DNA of 64,000 nucleotides from Desulfurococcales archaeon (lineage in GTDB: Archaea; Thermoproteota; Thermoprotei_A; Sulfolobales; Desulfurococcaceae): contig JALVYU010000011.1 in assembly GCA_027022365.1 (NCBI GenBank), forward strand, positions 80,168 to 144,167, in the 5' to 3' direction. The translations under genes and the position numbers were made by a program. Under the pieces are notes generated by a model. It worked only from the letters and a program-made list of their open reading frames with translations, searched no databases and was not told the DNA's origin. Within the stretch, counting starts at the first letter, position 1. Every line of letters begins with the position of its first letter. Shown here piece after piece: positions 24,839 to 37,657 of this stretch.

Positions 24839-26029
24839 ATGGAAGCGACAGTTATCGATCTCCAACGAGTGGGCGGTGAAGCAGAGCTATTAGCCTATGA
24901 TGTGGGCGGGATCGTTGAGAAAGCATACTTCATTACGACAGCACCTGTGAGGGGCTTCGAAAGAATAGTTAAGGGCAAAAACCCTGTTTTCGCGGTTAAC
25001 GCTGTTATGAGGATATGCGGTATATGCCATGCAGCACACGGAATAGCGTCGGCCGAGGCAATCGAGGACGCGATGGGGGTCTCACCGCCAGCTAATGGCC
25101 GCTACCTCAGAGAAACGATAGGATTACTCAACAAGATACAGAGCCACCTAATGCACTTAGTAATGATAATACCTGACCTCGTCCAAGAGCCTGAAAGGAT
25201 GAAATACATCGTGGCAACCCTGAATATATTGAATAAAATAAATGATGTCCTGTCAAAACTGGGAGGAAGCCCGACACACCCGCCCTATCTAGTGATCGGG
25301 GGAGTGAGCCGGGTACCCGACGAAAAACTCTGGCGAAGCTTCTCGAAGAACTAGACAAGCTCATAGAAGAATATATTGGTCTTCGAAGAAGCTTCGAAAC
25401 AAGTATCTCTAGTAGCGACGTCTACGAGCAACTCAGGGCTAAGAAGCTTAGGCCAAAATATCTTGCATCACATGTTCTACGGAGACAAGTACAGCATAAG
25501 GATCGATAAGATCAGGGTCGTGAGGTACGAGGATATTCACGAGGATCTACCTAGTAGGGCTCGTGAAAACACCTCAATGATCGCCCTCTATGACGACCAA
25601 GTCGTTGAGGCGGGTCCAAGGGCTAGGCTGAACAAGTATTACGACTATAGCGAAGACTCATTATGGGGACTACAAGAGGCGAGACTCATTGAGATAGAAT
25701 TATTCCTTAAGAGAACAAGAGAACTGCTTGAGAAAGTCGAGGTAGGAGAGCCAGGCTACTCGAAAGTCCTCGTATATAGGTCGGGGAAAGGAACAGGAGT
25801 TTTCGAAGCACCGAGAGGAACATTAATCCATAAGGTTGAGCTAGACGATAATGGAAGGATAAGCAAGTACAAGATAATCGTGCCCACAATGTTCAATATA
25901 CCATTAATAGAGCAGGCCGCCCAGGGATTTCCGTCGAAAAACGTTGACGTCGTCCCAAGAATATATGATCCCTGCATACCCTGCTCCACACATATAATAA
26001 GATTAAAAAGGAAGGTGACGAGGCGATGA
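24839..26029 (+). pseudogene. frhA: [NiFe]-hydrogenase large subunit (FrhA-like), two compensating frameshifts
   Basis: Catalytic subunit of an F420-type [NiFe]-hydrogenase. Both nickel-binding motifs survive: RICGICHAAH near residue 58 and DPCIPCSTH near the C terminus, followed by a short tail that a maturation protease would remove. The first frame ends at 25354. Restoring one A in the A5 run at 25323-25327 gives DEKTLAKLLEELDKLIEEY in the next frame; deleting one A from the AAAA run at 25455-25458 returns to the first frame at HHMFYGDKYS. The result would be a normal protein of about 395 residues. It is either a recent pseudogene or two homopolymer sequencing errors. The small subunit gene overlaps its end. 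Confidence 0.78.
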
Positions 26030-26745
26030 GTGGAAAGCCGAGCATACTCATATATGATCTGGGCGGGTGTGAGGGATGCCCTCTATCAATAATGAGGAGC
26101 TATCCCAGATTAGCGAGAATATATGATGTCCACGCTAAATGCATTGGTAACGCAGATATTGAGCGACAATACGATTACACGATCATAACTGGCCCTATTT
26201 GTCTAAACAGCCGGAGACACATTGAGGAGCTGAAGAAGATCAGGAAGAACTCGAAAATCCTAATAGCTTATGGCTCATGTGCTAGCGTTGGAGGCATAAT
26301 ACTCTACGCTAGGGGAGGCCAAGAGCCACGCCCCGATCATCGCGTCTATGCTCCAATATCAAAGATAGTCAGGGTAGACTACTCGATACCGGGATGCCCG
26401 CCCGCACCTCAGATGCTTATCAGCCTCCTTAGCTGTATACGTTCTGGGCGGGGATACTTCTTGGACTTGTTCAGGGCAGTTAGTGCTTACTCTAAACTGA
26501 GCGGATTCGATCTAATGGACGAGGTTGTGCTCACCGGGATATGTGTCGGATGCGGTGCCTGTGTATTATCATGTCCTACAAACGCCCTTCACATGGTCGA
26601 CGGCAGGCCAGACCTTATCGTCGAGAAATGCATAAGATGTGGTACCTGTACTGTCAGATGCCCCAGATCCACTCAAATCCTAATACAGAGATATAAGTTA
26701 CGGGAAAGAGCAAAAATGCTTGCTTCACTGGTAGGTGGCGAGTAA
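26026..26745 (+). CDS. frhG: [NiFe]-hydrogenase small subunit with ferredoxin domain (FrhG-like)
   Basis: A 239-residue electron-transfer subunit. The proximal cluster ligands are seen in GGCEGCPLS, AYGSCASVGG and PGCPPAPQ. The C-terminal part carries two [4Fe-4S] motifs, CVGCGACVLSCP and CIRCGTCTVRCP, as in FrhG. It passes electrons from the nickel site to FrhB. No signal peptide is present, so the enzyme is cytoplasmic. It starts in an ATGA overlap with the large subunit and ends in TAATG with frhB. Unlike its neighbours it is undamaged. Confidence 0.88.
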   Translation: MSGKPSILIYDLGGCEGCPLSIMRSYPRLARIYDVHAKCIGNADIERQYDYTIITGPICLNSRRHIEELKKIRKNSKILIAYGSCASVGGIILYARGGQEPRPDHRVYAPISKIVRVDYSIPGCPPAPQMLISLLSCIRSGRGYFLDLFRAVSAYSKLSGFDLMDEVVLTGICVGCGACVLSCPTNALHMVDGRPDLIVEKCIRCGTCTVRCPRSTQILIQRYKLRERAKMLASLVGGE

Positions 26746-27580
26746 TGGCCTTTCAGCCCACCACGATTGATCCTCCAATCCCCTAGGCCCATATATTGGA
26801 GCCTATATTGCCCGTTCAGCGGCAAAGAACGTTAAAGCTGAGGGAGGAGGGGCTGTAACCGCCATCCTCCTCTATCTGCTTGATAAGAAGAAGATTGACG
26901 GAGTCGTAGCAGCCAAGAAGACAAGAGGGATTAAGGGTGAAATCGTCCTCGCTAAGACGAGGGAGGAAATCCTTATGGCTGCTGGTAATAGGTGGAGCAT
27001 AGTACCCTATACAATGAGGCTAAAAGAAACTCTCATGTCCACTGATGTAAGGAGGGTTGCGTTCGTAGGGCTCCCATGCCAGGCACAGTTCCTACGACAG
27101 ATGAAGATGTTCCCGCTCATGGAGAGCGATTTCGCCAGCAAGATATTCGTGATTATAAGCCTGTTCTGTATGGGGACTTTCGCGGTTGAGAGCTTCACAG
27201 ATTATCTGGCTAGGAACTATAATGTCCCCCTAGAAGAAGTAGAGAACATCGATATTGAGGGAGACTATCTAGTCATATCCTATTCTGGTAAGAAGCTCCG
27301 ATTACCTATAGAATCCATAATCTACCACATACAGCACGGCTGTATACTATGCCCGGACTACACAGGTGTATTCGCAGATATCTCTGCTGGTAGAGCGTCC
27401 AGAGAGGGATACATGCTCATATTGACACGTAATAGGTTGGCAGATAATATAGTCAATAATGCTGCCCATGACGACTACCTCGAGATCAGTGAGGCTACGG
27501 AGGAAGAGATTAGATATGCTAGGGAGAAGGCACTGGATAAACTTAATAGATCATTAAAGTATATTATGAGGATCCTCTAG
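26745..27580 (+). pseudogene. frhB: F420-reducing hydrogenase beta subunit (FrhB-like), one frameshift
   Basis: The flavin/F420-binding subunit. From the ATG at 26745 the frame reads MAFQPTTIDPPIP then stops; adding one C to the CCCC run at 26780-26783 joins it to LGPYIGAYIARSAAKN and a continuous frame to 27580. The repaired protein would have 278 residues, the normal FrhB size. Family motifs are GLPCQAQFLRQMK, LFCMGTF and GCILCPDYTGVFADIS. Its presence points to coenzyme F420 or a similar deazaflavin as electron acceptor, though FrhB-like proteins also serve other flavin enzymes. No frhD maturation protease gene is visible here. Confidence 0.78.
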
Positions 27581-27623
27581 GTCAGGAGTAATAGAAAAAT
27601 TATTTATTAAAAATATATTCTGT

Positions 27624-30125
<2,502 letters not shown>

Positions 30126-30457
30126 CTTCGGTCACCACCGCTTCTCACATTTTTCCGGGTTCCATATCTGATTTCATAATTATTGTTGTTTAAAGATAAA
30201 TAGTTTATTTCAAGAATGAATAATTTCTATGAGTTGTGGACATTTTTAGTAATAGTTTAGCCTGTTACGGAGCGATATAAATAATTAATGGGTATGTATC
30301 AACTTTATGAACTCTTATAAATCTTTACAATAGATATATACAAATAGACTTAACCCACTCAAGTGTAAGTATCCTCCTATAATTATTACGAAACATGTTT
30401 AGCACCGTTAAACCTATACAATCAAATAATAACTGAGAAAAAACACAGTGACCTGTA
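30126..30457. other. divergent intergenic region
   Basis: 332 bases between the H+-ATPase gene and the exporter operon, AT-rich, with TATA-like words (for example near 30278 and 30316) but no gene, repeat or clear operator that I can see. It must hold the promoters for both directions. Confidence 0.5.
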
Positions 30458-31204
30458 ATGCCGTCCATCGGCAATGTAGTGATCAGACTGATCGGCGTGA
30501 AAAAAGTATATGTGACAGGCACTGTGAAGACATGGGGTCTAAGGGGGGTAGATCTGGAAGTCTATAGGGGGGAATTTATATCGATTATGGGGCCGAGCGG
30601 GAGCGGGAAATCAACTCTCTTAAACATGATTGGGCTTCTTGACAAACCGACGGAAGGAAAAATAATTATTGATGGGAGAAATGCGGCAGAACTAACATCG
30701 AAAGAACTAGCATATCTTAGGAACAGGAAAATAGGATTTGTGTTTCAGTCATTCAACCTCATCAATAGGTACACAGTACTTGAAAACATTGAGCTTCCAC
30801 TCATTGTAAGGAGTGTGCCTAGGAGGACAAGGATTGAGAAGGTAAAGAAGGCATTACTAATGGCTGGCGGTGATCTCTCATGGCTTCCCAAGCGTCCAAT
30901 ACAGCTCAGTGGTGGACAACAACAACGTGTAGCAATAGCGAGGGCTCTTGTAGGTGATCCAGAGATCATACTGGCTGATGAACCGACCGGGAACCTGGAT
31001 AGGGCAAGCTCCCGCGCGGTCATCGAGACTTTTGTGAGGCTTAACAGGCAGGGCCAGACAATTGTTATGGTTACGCATGACCCTGAGGTTGCAAATTGCA
31101 CAGAGAAAATATACTTGCTTCGAGACGGCCGTATAGTAGGGGTTAAGGAGCCTGATCTCGATAAATGTATCTTAAAGACTGTATCACCTACTGCAAAGAA
31201 ATAG
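30458..31204 (+). CDS. ABC exporter ATPase (MacB/LolD-like)
   Basis: A 248-residue ATPase. Walker A is GPSGSGKST (residues 45-53), the signature LSGGQQQRVAIARAL, Walker B IILADEPTGNLD, and the switch His is in VTHDPEVA. The sequence FVFQSFNLINRYTVLENIEL is typical of the LolD/MacB/FtsE group, which drives FtsX-type permeases and works on substrates outside the membrane rather than pumping across it. It opens an operon with a giant surface protein and an FtsX-like permease. Confidence 0.9.
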   Translation: MPSIGNVVIRLIGVKKVYVTGTVKTWGLRGVDLEVYRGEFISIMGPSGSGKSTLLNMIGLLDKPTEGKIIIDGRNAAELTSKELAYLRNRKIGFVFQSFNLINRYTVLENIELPLIVRSVPRRTRIEKVKKALLMAGGDLSWLPKRPIQLSGGQQQRVAIARALVGDPEIILADEPTGNLDRASSRAVIETFVRLNRQGQTIVMVTHDPEVANCTEKIYLLRDGRIVGVKEPDLDKCILKTVSPTAKK

Positions 31205-31271
31205 TTTATTTTCCTAGGATTACGATGTAATATATCGGTAAATATATCGGGAAACGAAATAGGTGGGAAAC

Positions 31272-34200
31272 ATGTGTAGATCAGCAAGTGTTTTAAGCCT
31301 CATACTAATTATCGCTATTCTTCTACAGCCTCTCACAACACTATATTACCTGGTACATTCCGCTACTCAACCATATTTCCAGCCCGTAAGTACTAGCTTC
31401 AGGTCGAGAACCGGAGGAGATGTTTATCCGGGTAGCCAGAACGCGGTGTTAAACACCGACTTCATGTTTAACGGAACGCAGAATGCGACACAAGTATTTG
31501 CATGCATTGTTTCGGCTCCAGCGGGATTTAGTTTTCATGATAGATGTAGCCCCGCCTATAACTACAATGACAAGATAGCTTCATCCGTTGCCCCTGGCCA
31601 GATAATCTATTTCCACTACATAGTGGATGTTAATAGGACTGTTTCTCCCGGAAACTATACTGTTAAGTTCAATATAACATATTATTATAATTTGACTCTC
31701 CATTATCAGCTTGCTAATGTAACAGTAACAGTGCACTCTTATCCAGCATTAACGGTGAGTGTTGTGGATACTTATTGGTCGCCCGATGGATACCCGGGTG
31801 AAACGAGTGCATCGTTGAACATTGTCTTCAAGAACACCGCTGACTCGACAATAAGTCAGGCAGAAGTAAAAGCTGTACTCAATGCACCCGTCGAGCCGAC
31901 GAATCCGAGGACAACCATCAGGAACATATCACCACATACTCGCTCAATAATAACATTCAATAACATATTTATAAAGCCAGAGGCAGCCCCCGGCAACTAT
32001 ACAGGCACTATAACCATAAATGCCGAAATGACTACAAGCGACGGAGTAACATATAACGCTACAACAACAGTCAACATTACCTTCCAGATCCAGAGCTCAC
32101 CCCCCGTAAACCTTAAGGTGATAGATTACGGGTTCGCAGGAGACTATCCAAGACCTGGTGCCAGAAATGTACAGCTATATCTAAAGATACAGAACAGGGA
32201 TAGAGCAACGATAGAATCCATCGTAGCCAACATAATGCTTACCAACGCCTACTTCATGAATGGTAGTATATACGGGGTAGTCACAGTCAATGGTCCCATA
32301 GGCTACGGCGAAGTATTCACGATAGCGTCTCCCCGCATAGTAATACCAGTTAACCAGACCTATGTCCGCGCAATATATGATCTCGATCTGCTCATGTCTT
32401 ACAGCGGCTCAACATACTGGGCCCACGTCCGATATGATCTAACATTCTCGATCAGCCGTATGCCGTACGATATACACATACTCTACGTTCACTGGGGATC
32501 GGGGGAAGTTTATCCCGGCTCAACGGGGCAATCACTAGTTGTAGGTATGGAGAACCTTATGCGTGCAAGAATAGAAGGGGCAGAAGCTGTACTCCAGCTA
32601 CCTTCGAACGTCTTCTACCCACAAAAGATTTATCTCGACAATGTTGGAATAACTGCGGGCTCTGTCGCAAGGCTCGTCTTCCAGGGAATAAACATCGAGA
32701 AAAGCGCTCGTCCGGGAAACTATACCTGTAACCTAACCATCAACGGACTACTTGTCGATACAGACGGCTCATACCGTACTATAAAGATTAACTTCACACT
32801 ACTCATAGCAGTGTCCCAGCCCAACACAAGCCTCGTAGAACTAGTCACGTACAGATGGATCACGGGCAAAGCCTACCCGGCGATGAACAATACAGGCGTT
32901 GAAGCGCTTCTCCAAGTTATTCGTAACGCCGAACTAAGAGATATTGTAGCAACCATAATACTGCCCAAGGGAATATGGGCTGAGACAACGGCAAGACACA
33001 ACGAGACAATAACGCTGAACGGCCCGTACGGCTATGGATCAATAATACCGCTACGATTCACAAGCATAAGCATCGATAGAGACAACATGGGCACAATATA
33101 CGTGGCGATAAAACTAGCCGCTCAAGCAACTATAAACGGGGCCAACACATGGATGAACAAAACGATATTACTTAGACTAAATATTGAGCCGCCAAGCAAT
33201 ATCCTCGAGATAATAAGCGCTCGGTGGGGCTCGGGCAAAGCATACCCATGGACAGCACAGGCAAGCATACAGGTACTAACAAGGATTAGTGATGACATAA
33301 CCGTTGACAGGCTCTCTGCGAAAATAATCTATCCACAAGGCATATTATCATCACATACAGGCGGAGCATACGATACATGGTATACAAACACACCGCACCA
33401 GTACGGCGACATAATATCTGTCCAGTATACCGGGGTAAAGATAGAAGGACTGAGCCCAGGAAACTACAGCTTCACAATAATATATACGGGAATAATAACA
33501 ATCAATGGAGGAAAAGCCTACTTCAAAATAAACAAGACCGTAACACTAGAGATCAGTAGACCCGTTCTAAACATAAAACTAGTGGATGCTTCATGGAACA
33601 TACCAGATCCATCACGTGTAATGGACAATGTGGGTATCAACATACTTCTTTATAACAACCAGACGGGGACAATAACACAATTAACAGCCAAGCTACTCCT
33701 ACCACCAGGTGCCGAGAGCCTTGAGGGAAGAAAATACATTATAAAAACAATTACAAATTCAGTCGCATATGCGCAAGTCTTCAGTATATCGTTTAACGGC
33801 ATCAGGATAAATACCACTAATAACATCATGTCTTTCACATTAGTGCTCACAGCAAGAATCGATGACTCAGACACAATATACCTGCTCAACAACACATTGT
33901 GCTTCAGGTTAGAAATAAACAGTACAAACACGACGTTCATACTGTCACGGATAGCCACAACATATAACGGGCAGCCGGCACCCCTGCTCCCAACAGCAAA
34001 AGGAGTGACATTATCGATAACCCTCCTAAACATTAGGAGCTACACTATAAACAGCCTGACAGCAGAGATCATACTGCCAAGAGGCCTTGAGACCATAGGC
34101 TATCGAAGGAGTGTCGCGGGCCCAGTATCTCCGGGCGCAACAGTGACCCTCACCTACAGGCTAAACATAGGTGATCTCGAGCCCGGGGCCTACAAGGCAG

Positions 34201-36308
34201 TATTGAAGCTATTCTTCACGAGGACAAACAATGGAGTAGTCATAACCAATGAACAGAGCATCAACGTATATCTCGTGATAGATAACCCGGAAAAGTACTA
34301 TGCAGAACTGAAGATACTGGATGTATACTGGGGAACAACAGCGCCCACATATGTTTATCCGGGAATGAGGGATCAGCCAGCCTCAATAATCATAGTCAAT
34401 AACGGCCAGTATCCAGCATACAATGCAAGACTAGTGATCGATGCCGATAACGCCCGCCCACTGACCAGAGAAATATATGTCACGTCGACAATTGCTCCTG
34501 GAACCTCTGTCAGGGCAGTAGCTTACTTCGATCTAGGAAACAGTAAACCTGGAATAGTGCCCCTCAACATAACAGTACATTATCAGATCAGGATATATGG
34601 CGCCGATATAGACGTCATGTACATGGCGGCCGATAAACTGGTAATTACGCGGCCGGAAACAATGATCAATAATACAGAGATCTATCTAGTCAACGCTGGC
34701 TGGAGGAACAACTGGCCGGTATACCCTGGCACAAAGAACGCCGAATATACTTTCACAATAGCGAATCTCCTCCCATACACTGTCGAAGGAGTCTTGGCCA
34801 AACTAGTACTTCCTAGTGCGTTCAAACCATACACGAATTATTCAACGATAACCTACATAGCAGGCCCAATAAACTCGCTTCAATCAGTGACTGGTAGTTT
34901 CAGGCTAGACGTGATCGGAAAACCCGGAGTATACACGGGATTCATAGAGATAACATACTATATGGTTAGCGGTGGCCCCGGTCTTAGAAAGACTATCTAT
35001 ATACCCATCAAGATATCGATCAGCAATCCGAGAAAAGCTGTCACCGTTGTGATGTATGGGTGGCAGACAGGTCAGCCCACCCTAGATATGAAGGGTGCAA
35101 GATACTATGTGGTGTTGAGGAACAACGAGATACCACAGATACGGTACCCAGTCCTATATGTGCGGTTGCCGAGCGGCATATATTATTCACCGGACAACTC
35201 AAGCATGGCGAGGGCGCCGGCATCAGCAGCCGTTATCCCACAGACCCCAAGCACAACACTGGCTGCCCAGCCAAGCGTGCAGCAGATAATGAAGCTATTA
35301 ACAACCCAGACCCAGCAGACAACAGTGACAACAACCAGCAAGGGAGCACTGATCTCATTTATGCTACCCCTCAATCTCTGCTTAAAACATCCAGGAAAAT
35401 ACGTGGTAGACGCTAATCTATCCTACATTGATCCTTGGGGTAGCCAGTACAACCTTACAATAGAGTTCCCCATACTAGTGCTCGGCAAACCGGCCAAGCT
35501 AGGCATAACTGCTAGTCAGATGATAGTATTCCATAACGGTACCACATGGTTTACCATGACAATAAATAATACATCGCCTTCACCAATATATAATGTCTAC
35601 ATCATACTAGCTCCAATGGCTCCCATAGCTCTGCCCATAAACAACATAAAATACATCTCTATGATTGGGCCTCGCCAGTCCATAAATATTACATATAGGC
35701 TAGTTTATAACCCGATGAACATGATAACCTATGCGGGTGGGACACCAATATCGTATACCTCAGTGCCGTTCAAGATAGCCATAATATACCGTGACCCGAC
35801 CGGGGCAATGAATATCTATAATACGACAGTATCATCGCTGGTGAGGCCATTCATAGATATAGGGATAAGCAGTGATACTAAAGCTAAGTACAGTGGTGGG
35901 GTTCTCTCGGTATCGGGTGTACTGATAAACTATGGCATTACACAGGCGAGAAGTGTTGATGTAGCAATCATCTACGGCGACACAAGGGCTTCAAACTTCG
36001 TCGGCGACATCGATGCGGCAAGTCAGATGGCCTTCAAGGTATCAATGAATATCCAGAGATTAACAACGCGGACGGTTACGCTGGAAATAACATATAGGGA
36101 TATGTATAATAACCTGTACTATAAGACCTATACATTACCGATCGAAGTCGAAAACACGACATCACTACAACCAGTTTCAGCGGCAAGCACTGGTCAGCCC
36201 ACTCCCATGCACTACCTAATAATCGGCATGGTTGCCACATTCCTAGTCGGAGTATTCATTATAATATACAGGCTTACACGGCGTCACATGAGAAGGCTCG
36301 GCGGATGA
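31272..36308 (+). CDS. giant membrane-anchored repeat surface protein (COG1361-like)
   Basis: A 1678-residue exported protein from the ATG at 31272 (SD GGTGGG; a GTG at 31263 overlaps that SD). A signal peptide (residues 7-30) is followed by about eleven divergent beta-sandwich units of 120-150 residues. Each starts with an x-x-V-x-W-x-x-G-x-x-YPG-like line (VDTYWSPDGYPGETSASLNI, HVHWGSGEVYPGST-like, LDVYWGTTAPTYVYPGMRDQ) and contains NITFNG or GNYT-type turns. This resembles the NEW3/COG1361 S-layer-associated fold. Asn-X-Thr/Ser sites are very frequent. A Thr/Gln-rich stretch lies near residues 1330-1360, and a transmembrane helix (LIIGMVATFLVGVFIIIYRL) with a basic tail ends it. The permease gene overlaps its stop. 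Confidence 0.8.
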   Translation: MCRSASVLSLILIIAILLQPLTTLYYLVHSATQPYFQPVSTSFRSRTGGDVYPGSQNAVLNTDFMFNGTQNATQVFACIVSAPAGFSFHDRCSPAYNYNDKIASSVAPGQIIYFHYIVDVNRTVSPGNYTVKFNITYYYNLTLHYQLANVTVTVHSYPALTVSVVDTYWSPDGYPGETSASLNIVFKNTADSTISQAEVKAVLNAPVEPTNPRTTIRNISPHTRSIITFNNIFIKPEAAPGNYTGTITINAEMTTSDGVTYNATTTVNITFQIQSSPPVNLKVIDYGFAGDYPRPGARNVQLYLKIQNRDRATIESIVANIMLTNAYFMNGSIYGVVTVNGPIGYGEVFTIASPRIVIPVNQTYVRAIYDLDLLMSYSGSTYWAHVRYDLTFSISRMPYDIHILYVHWGSGEVYPGSTGQSLVVGMENLMRARIEGAEAVLQLPSNVFYPQKIYLDNVGITAGSVARLVFQGINIEKSARPGNYTCNLTINGLLVDTDGSYRTIKINFTLLIAVSQPNTSLVELVTYRWITGKAYPAMNNTGVEALLQVIRNAELRDIVATIILPKGIWAETTARHNETITLNGPYGYGSIIPLRFTSISIDRDNMGTIYVAIKLAAQATINGANTWMNKTILLRLNIEPPSNILEIISARWGSGKAYPWTAQASIQVLTRISDDITVDRLSAKIIYPQGILSSHTGGAYDTWYTNTPHQYGDIISVQYTGVKIEGLSPGNYSFTIIYTGIITINGGKAYFKINKTVTLEISRPVLNIKLVDASWNIPDPSRVMDNVGINILLYNNQTGTITQLTAKLLLPPGAESLEGRKYIIKTITNSVAYAQVFSISFNGIRINTTNNIMSFTLVLTARIDDSDTIYLLNNTLCFRLEINSTNTTFILSRIATTYNGQPAPLLPTAKGVTLSITLLNIRSYTINSLTAEIILPRGLETIGYRRSVAGPVSPGATVTLTYRLNIGDLEPGAYKAVLKLFFTRTNNGVVITNEQSINVYLVIDNPEKYYAELKILDVYWGTTAPTYVYPGMRDQPASIIIVNNGQYPAYNARLVIDADNARPLTREIYVTSTIAPGTSVRAVAYFDLGNSKPGIVPLNITVHYQIRIYGADIDVMYMAADKLVITRPETMINNTEIYLVNAGWRNNWPVYPGTKNAEYTFTIANLLPYTVEGVLAKLVLPSAFKPYTNYSTITYIAGPINSLQSVTGSFRLDVIGKPGVYTGFIEITYYMVSGGPGLRKTIYIPIKISISNPRKAVTVVMYGWQTGQPTLDMKGARYYVVLRNNEIPQIRYPVLYVRLPSGIYYSPDNSSMARAPASAAVIPQTPSTTLAAQPSVQQIMKLLTTQTQQTTVTTTSKGALISFMLPLNLCLKHPGKYVVDANLSYIDPWGSQYNLTIEFPILVLGKPAKLGITASQMIVFHNGTTWFTMTINNTSPSPIYNVYIILAPMAPIALPINNIKYISMIGPRQSINITYRLVYNPMNMITYAGGTPISYTSVPFKIAIIYRDPTGAMNIYNTTVSSLVRPFIDIGISSDTKAKYSGGVLSVSGVLINYGITQARSVDVAIIYGDTRASNFVGDIDAASQMAFKVSMNIQRLTTRTVTLEITYRDMYNNLYYKTYTLPIEVENTTSLQPVSAASTGQPTPMHYLIIGMVATFLVGVFIIIYRLTRRHMRRLGG

Positions 36309-37546
36309 CTGGAGTCTACAAGGGATCAATTATGTTAATAACAGATGTACTTAGACTAGCTTCTAAAGCCCTATCTGAGAAGAAGACACGTGCCATACTA
36401 ACGATAATAGGGATTATGATTGGGCCCATGGCCCTGGTAATGATAAACGGGGTAGTGTCTGGTTACAGCAACTATATACTCCAGCAGATCAAGGGGCTGG
36501 GAGAGAACCTGATAGTTGTAACTCCTAAGGAGAACTTCAAGCTGGGAGAAGCTGACCTGAACTATATCAAGTCATTGCCGGGAGTAGCAGATGCAACCCC
36601 GTTTTATTCGACACAGGGAGAGACACGGGTTGGAACACAGAAGAAAACCGTGTTCATATATGCTGTATCATACTCCTTCCTATTCAAGGCCATACCTAGC
36701 CTAAAGATAGCTGAGGGAAGCATACCTGCCGATAGCGATATATCGAAATGCATCATCGGCCACGACATAGCCTACACGAGCCTGGGAACAAGAGCATACA
36801 GTGTAGGCGATGTGATAACCATCCAAATATACCGTGTCAAGAGCGGCGGTAAAATCGAGGTAAAGCATGTGGCGTTTCTAATACAGGGAATACTTAAAAA
36901 ATACGGTGGAGCAGCGTTCCTTAACCCTGACCAGACAGTATTCATAAGCATGGAGGCAGCCAAAAGGATCATAGGTATAAGTCAATGGACGGGCATCCTC
37001 ATCCTCGCAAAGAGCCCGGCGCTTGTAAACAATATAACTGAGACACTCAAGCAAAGCTATGGAGGCAACATCGACATAGTCTCGTTCCTAGCCATAGCAC
37101 AGATAACGTCATCAATAACAGGGGCAATAAACTTCATGACATTCGCCGCCAGCCTAGCAGCATTCGCCGTGGCGATAGCTGGTGTGGCCGCAACTATGAT
37201 CACATCCGTTATCGAGCGGACGAAAGAAATAGGGGTAATGAAGGCCCTCGGTTTCACTGACGGCCAAGTATTGATTCTCATAATAGCTGAGGGCATAGTC
37301 ATGAGCCTCATAGGCGGAATAGTAGGAGTTTCTCTAGGAATAGTCGGGGCCTACGTACTCGCGTCGAGGGGGATGGTTATACATGCGGGTACGACAACGA
37401 TACTTATCAAGGCTAATCCAGCAATATCGCCGGAATTCATAGGGTTAACAATGATCATGACCCTAATGATCGGTGTTGCCGGCAGTATATTCCCAGCATA
37501 CAGAGCCGCCAAGATACCGCCAGCAGTCGCTTTAAGATACGAGTAA
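36305..37546 (+). CDS. FtsX/MacB-like ABC permease
   Basis: A 413-residue permease with one N-terminal helix (AILTIIGIMIGPMALVMING), a periplasm-like extracellular domain of about 220 residues (residues 55-265, MacB_PCD type) and three C-terminal helices, ending FPAYRAAKIPPAVALRYE as is standard in this family. It overlaps the giant protein gene by 4 bases. With the ATPase it would form a mechanotransmission transporter whose extracellular partner, usually MacA or a lipoprotein, is here replaced by the giant repeat protein. Confidence 0.88.
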   Translation: MTGVYKGSIMLITDVLRLASKALSEKKTRAILTIIGIMIGPMALVMINGVVSGYSNYILQQIKGLGENLIVVTPKENFKLGEADLNYIKSLPGVADATPFYSTQGETRVGTQKKTVFIYAVSYSFLFKAIPSLKIAEGSIPADSDISKCIIGHDIAYTSLGTRAYSVGDVITIQIYRVKSGGKIEVKHVAFLIQGILKKYGGAAFLNPDQTVFISMEAAKRIIGISQWTGILILAKSPALVNNITETLKQSYGGNIDIVSFLAIAQITSSITGAINFMTFAASLAAFAVAIAGVAATMITSVIERTKEIGVMKALGFTDGQVLILIIAEGIVMSLIGGIVGVSLGIVGAYVLASRGMVIHAGTTTILIKANPAISPEFIGLTMIMTLMIGVAGSIFPAYRAAKIPPAVALRYE

Positions 37547-37657
37547 TAACCATTGACAAAGACTATTTTAATAAAGAATACATTATATTGATCCGGAGCT
37601 GGGAAGAAACATCCACGTTCTAACACCAACTACATGGATGGCTAGTCGGTGGTATCG

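Noticed and set aside
25323-25458. Programmed frameshifting in the hydrogenase large subunit.
   Set aside because: No slippery heptamer followed by a stable structure is seen; two opposite shifts 130 bases apart fit indels or read errors better.
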